This document shows positions 60,880 to 64,000 of a stretch of DNA of 64,000 nt, piece after piece (within the stretch, counting starts at the first letter, position 1; every line of letters begins with the position of its first letter). Location: assembly GCA_964518635.1 (NCBI GenBank), contig CAZFGK010000001.1:1-64000 (forward strand). Direction: 5' to 3'. This DNA is from CAZFGK01 sp964518635 (GTDB lineage Bacteria > Zixibacteria > MSB-5A5 > GN15 > FEB-12). A program made the translations under genes and the position numbers. A model generated the notes under the pieces. The model worked only from the letters and a program-made list of their open reading frames with translations. It did no database searches and was not told the DNA's origin.

Positions 60880-62583
60880 TTAAATACTCAGTGTCTTGTA
60901 CGTCTTGCGCATGTCGAACACCGCCTTGGTGATGACGTACGCAGTGAACAGTGAAAGCGACACACCCCAGAAGAGTGTAATCGCGAATCCGCGCACGGCA
61001 CCGGAGCCGAAAATGAAGAGCGCGGCGGCAGTAATCAGGGTGGTCACGTGTGAATCCAGAATCGCGCTGAAGGCGCGATCATAGCCGGCATCAATCGCCG
61101 CTCGGACTGATTTCCCTGATTTCATTTCTTCTCGGATGCGCTCGAAGATCAGAATATTCGAGTCGACCGAGATACCGATGGTGAGAATGATACCAGCGAT
61201 TCCCGGCATCGTCAGTGTCGCACCAACGGCGGCTAGCACTGCAAGCAGGAAGAAGACGTTAAAGAGCAGACCAAGATTAGCGATCATGCCGGAGACTTTG
61301 TAGTAGATACCGATGTAAGCAAGGACGAGTACCAGTCCGACCACGCTAGAGAGGAATCCCTTACGAATCGAATCGGCTCCAAGGGAGGCACCGACGACAT
61401 TTTTTTCGATGATCTCTACCGGTGCGGGAAGCGCACCTGCCTGAAGAACGATTTCAAGATTACGCGCCTCTTCGACTGATGCGCCAGAGCCCATCGTAAT
61501 CTGTCCGCTGTTACGAATCTTCGACTGAATCATCGGAGCTGATTCGACTTTGTCGTCGATAACAATCGCCAACGGCTTGTCGATATTCGCACCGGTCAGT
61601 TGCTGAAAACGATCGGCAGCATCAGAGGAGAGGGAGAAATTGACGCGATACCCTTCGGCATCCATGGCGAGACGTATTCCTTCGAGCTTATCCCCCTGGA
61701 AGTAGACACGTTTCTTGAGGACATAGAGTTCGTATGTCTCGCGGCTGCTGCGAATCGCCGAACGGGTCGACCAGGCAAGCTGAACATCCGGTGGAATCAC
61801 GCGGCGAACTTCCGGCAACTGCAACCAGCGATTCATGAGATCGTAGTCACGCTTGCTGACAATATATCCCGGCCACTGCACTCCAGTCCGGTTGTTGTAC
61901 ATATTCGGTTCGAGTTTCGAGGTGAAGGGTGCACTTGACTCGGTCGGAGTGAACTCCTCGGAATCGGCACTCTTCATCGTATCATTCGCCGAATCAGTCC
62001 CCATCATCTCGGAGAGAATATCATCCGATTTCTTGCCGGTGTCGGAGGTAGTAGTGGCGGGAGTTGTTGACGTCGAGGTCGGAGAATTTCCTTCAATGAG
62101 AGCGATTGCGGAATCAATTCGTCCAAGAATCAGATTCGCACTCTCAATCGACTCGAGCAGTTTGAACTGCAGTTGCGCAGTCTGTCCGATCAATTCTTCG
62201 GCTCGAGCCGGATCAGTGTAGCCGGGAAGATCAACGATGACGCGATCATCCCCCTGCCGCTGAATAATCGGTTCGGCGACGCCGAGCCCGTCGATACGAG
62301 TACGCAAGACCTGAATAGCGCGATCAACGGCCCCTTCACGTGCGGCTGCGTCGATCTCTTCGGTCTTCACGCGAAGGACGGTATGAATTCCTCCCTGAAG
62401 ATCGAGTCCGAGGCGAATCGCATTCGTTTGTAGTTTCAGATATCCACCCGGATCATTCTGTTGCATCGATGCGCGGGCTGTGTCGGACATCGTCCAGAAC
62501 TGGAACGTCGGCCAGAACATGAAGCAGCCGAGCACAAACAGAGCGGCGGTAATTCCCCATCTCCATTTTTGACTGGTATTCAT
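60880..62583 (-). CDS. secD: Protein translocase subunit SecD
   Basis: 567 residues. Landmarks: 'LGLDLQGGIHTVL' (about 58), 'VIVDLPGYTDPARAEELIGQTAQLQFKLLE' (split around residue 115-145), 'ALPAPVEIIEKNVVGASLG', 'LTMPGIAGIILTIGISVDSN' and 'NILIFERIREEMKSGKSVRAA'. A Ser/Thr-rich low-complexity insertion of about 65 residues (about 165-230) sits inside the first periplasmic domain, an oddity relative to typical SecD. AAAGGAGATAGGA precedes the ATG. yajC is not adjacent. Confidence 0.97.
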   Translation of the reverse strand: MNTSQKWRWGITAALFVLGCFMFWPTFQFWTMSDTARASMQQNDPGGYLKLQTNAIRLGLDLQGGIHTVLRVKTEEIDAAAREGAVDRAIQVLRTRIDGLGVAEPIIQRQGDDRVIVDLPGYTDPARAEELIGQTAQLQFKLLESIESANLILGRIDSAIALIEGNSPTSTSTTPATTTSDTGKKSDDILSEMMGTDSANDTMKSADSEEFTPTESSAPFTSKLEPNMYNNRTGVQWPGYIVSKRDYDLMNRWLQLPEVRRVIPPDVQLAWSTRSAIRSSRETYELYVLKKRVYFQGDKLEGIRLAMDAEGYRVNFSLSSDAADRFQQLTGANIDKPLAIVIDDKVESAPMIQSKIRNSGQITMGSGASVEEARNLEIVLQAGALPAPVEIIEKNVVGASLGADSIRKGFLSSVVGLVLVLAYIGIYYKVSGMIANLGLLFNVFFLLAVLAAVGATLTMPGIAGIILTIGISVDSNILIFERIREEMKSGKSVRAAIDAGYDRAFSAILDSHVTTLITAAALFIFGSGAVRGFAITLFWGVSLSLFTAYVITKAVFDMRKTYKTLSI

Positions 62584-62681
62584 TCCTATCTCCTTTATGT
62601 AATAATTCTCTATTTCGAAAGAAGCATCATCATAGCGATGACGCAGTGGTTCAGACTTGAGTGAAGGGGAATTGAGAGAAG

Positions 62682-63131
62682 TTAGCTGGTGCCGGACGGG
62701 CGTTGGCCGACGAGAGCAAATCGATAGGGAAGCTCGGCAGAGACTTCACCAAGAGTAGAATAGACGAAAATCAGCTGACAGTAGCCGAGGTAGGCATCTG
62801 TACGACTGAGCGAAATTTCAGGGAGAATGTAGCGAATCGACCGAATGGTCTCCTGCGTCGAAAGCTGCGCAGTCCACCAACCATGCGAGTCGGTCTCCGA
62901 AATCGGATCAGAAGTGGCGGCGTCATCAGTTGGGGAGGTATCCCCTACTCCGGCAGCAATCTCTTCGGCAGTCGGCGCGACCGTCCGTTCGAGAGTAGAT
63001 TTTTCAGACGAAAGATTTGGACGAGCCGCAACGATCCCGGTCAAGAACAAGGCAAGCACCTGAGCGACGCAGATGAGCGTCATCAGCTTCTTCCGAAACG
63101 GCGTACTTCCCTGTTGGGTTCTTGGTTTCAT
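62682..63131 (-). CDS. Small membrane-anchored protein of unknown function upstream of secD
   Basis: 149 residues from the ATG at 63131 (an ATG at 63170 is in frame but less signal-like). One hydrophobic helix (about 16-36, 'LICVAQVLALFLTGIVAA'), then an acidic Ser/Thr/Asp-rich linker (about 45-85) and a C-terminal beta-like domain ('IRYILPEISLSRTDAYLGYC'). No family recognised. About 100 bp upstream of secD on the same strand. Confidence 0.6.
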   Translation of the reverse strand: MKPRTQQGSTPFRKKLMTLICVAQVLALFLTGIVAARPNLSSEKSTLERTVAPTAEEIAAGVGDTSPTDDAATSDPISETDSHGWWTAQLSTQETIRSIRYILPEISLSRTDAYLGYCQLIFVYSTLGEVSAELPYRFALVGQRPSGTS

Positions 63132-63315
63132 CGCAGGTTTGGAATATAGAGCCGGTGACAGGACTGTCAACGAAGCATCGCCGGAATCGCGTCTGAATGA
63201 TCGTTCAGGGATCGAATTGTCTTATTTTGGAGCAGAAGAAACAAGGAATGAAAAAGAGTCAACCCGCAACGGGACAACGAGTTGTTCAGGAAATCGGGAG
63301 GCGGAAAACCCCTGG

Positions 63316-64000
63316 CTACTCCTTGCCTGAGAAATTGAGTCCAGCTCTGGCGACAGGGCCAATATGTTTTCGCTGATAGATCAAGTACGCGACCCCCAGC
63401 ACACAATAACCGATCGCCAGCGGAACGCGGATATTTTCCATGAGTAGTTGTGCACCAAACAGGACAAAGAGCGCGACCCCTTCGATCTTGTTCATGCGGA
63501 GATTGAGAAGAATCGCCACTGCAAAAAGTGACTGGGCAGCGGTAAGATAGAGTTCATGATCCTGCAGGGTATCGAGTGGGAAGGGCTTGATGACTCCAGC
63601 AGATATCGAATAGACAATTGGAATGGTACCGATGAGCAAAGTCCAATGATTGACTTTCGATGATATCAAGGCACGCATCGCGGCGGCAGCATGTCCGCGT
63701 ACGGTCCAGGTGGCGGCGATCAGAAACTCAGGCATTTCGGAGGCAATCGGCGCAAGCCACTGCACCAGCAGGAATTCATTTACGCCGAGCTGTTTTCCGG
63801 TCTCGACAAGGGAATGTGCAAACGGTTCTGCTACAAAGAAAATCACCGCTCCAGAGAAAAGAAAGAGAGCCGCAGTAGCCATTCGCCGTGGAGTTCTTGT
63901 CAGATTGGCGATAATCTTGACCGGGCCGACCAGTTCCGGCTCTTCACTCGGCAACTGAGAGGTCCGCTTGGCATAGAGGACATAAAGCGAAACAAGGATC
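63316..64000 (-). CDS. Partial sodium/calcium exchanger family membrane protein (N-terminus beyond window)
   Basis: The frame stays open to the right edge, so the start lies outside; about 228 residues are visible. The membrane segment before the acidic linker continues beyond position 63954. The second alpha-repeat is recognisable as 'EFLLVQWLAPIASEMPEFLI', where the S-E-x-P-E motif carries the ion-binding acid. About six helices follow. Ca2+/cation antiporters of this type move Ca2+ or other ions in exchange for Na+ or H+. Ion specificity unknown. Confidence 0.85.
   Translation of the reverse strand, partial: ILVSLYVLYAKRTSQLPSEEPELVGPVKIIANLTRTPRRMATAALFLFSGAVIFFVAEPFAHSLVETGKQLGVNEFLLVQWLAPIASEMPEFLIAATWTVRGHAAAAMRALISSKVNHWTLLIGTIPIVYSISAGVIKPFPLDTLQDHELYLTAAQSLFAVAILLNLRMNKIEGVALFVLFGAQLLMENIRVPLAIGYCVLGVAYLIYQRKHIGPVARAGLNFSGKE

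Overview
The window reads as a stretch of bacterial chromosome from an uncultured member of the FCB (Fibrobacterota-Chlorobiota-Bacteroidota) group. Three signals point there. A secreted protein at 37631-39790 ends in the NYPNPFNP-type C-terminal sorting domain. A secreted protein at 28360-30636 carries MopE-like and thrombospondin type-3 repeats plus a duplicated VDIADLT..LVDHLF module that I associate with Zixibacteria-like genomes. DUF4159, DUF4175, DUF4139 and DUF2723 proteins, common in these phyla, are also present. The phylum call is inference: there is no rRNA gene here. Base composition is close to half G+C, genes are tightly packed, and both ends of the window cut through genes.

Left part (1-16 kb, almost all minus strand): a partial lipoprotein, a beta-helix exoprotein, then a run from 10270 down to 2292 (TPR protein, BatA/vWA protein, ABC-F ATPase, flavodoxin-fold protein, AhpD-like protein, DUF4846-like protein). 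Upstream lies acnA-fba-gcvT-comB, apparently one metabolic operon. On the plus strand at 16-19 kb is ispE-spoVG-tRNA-Gln-prs-rplY. A small AT-richer insert follows: a membrane protein, an XRE regulator with a likely operator, and a MITE-like repeat element.

Middle part (20-44 kb): priA, a TPR protein, a DUF4139 protein, a squalene/phytoene-synthase-family enzyme and a GT4 glycosyltransferase. Two large secreted proteins follow. Between them lies a long minus-strand operon, pth-rpsF-rpsR-DUF2232-rplI-DUF151-LpoA-like and three small conserved-looking genes, joining ribosomal proteins to envelope genes. Then come a Cu+ P-type ATPase, an ECF sigma factor and an M23 peptidase.

Right part (44-64 kb): an SDR with a G-N-D-x-Y repeat exoprotein, a DMT transporter, an excisionase-like HTH regulator, a DUF2723 membrane glycosyltransferase, the DUF4159-DUF4175-TPR operon, a short repeat-rich island with a lone beta-propeller lipoprotein, secD-secF, and a truncated Ca2+/cation antiporter.

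The most notable non-coding signals are: (i) several genes whose -10-like box sits only 6-8 nt before the start codon with no Shine-Dalgarno sequence, which suggests leaderless mRNAs; and (ii) two families of dispersed hairpin repeats whose stems vary with compensating changes. No CRISPR array, prophage, IS transposase or defence system was recognised.
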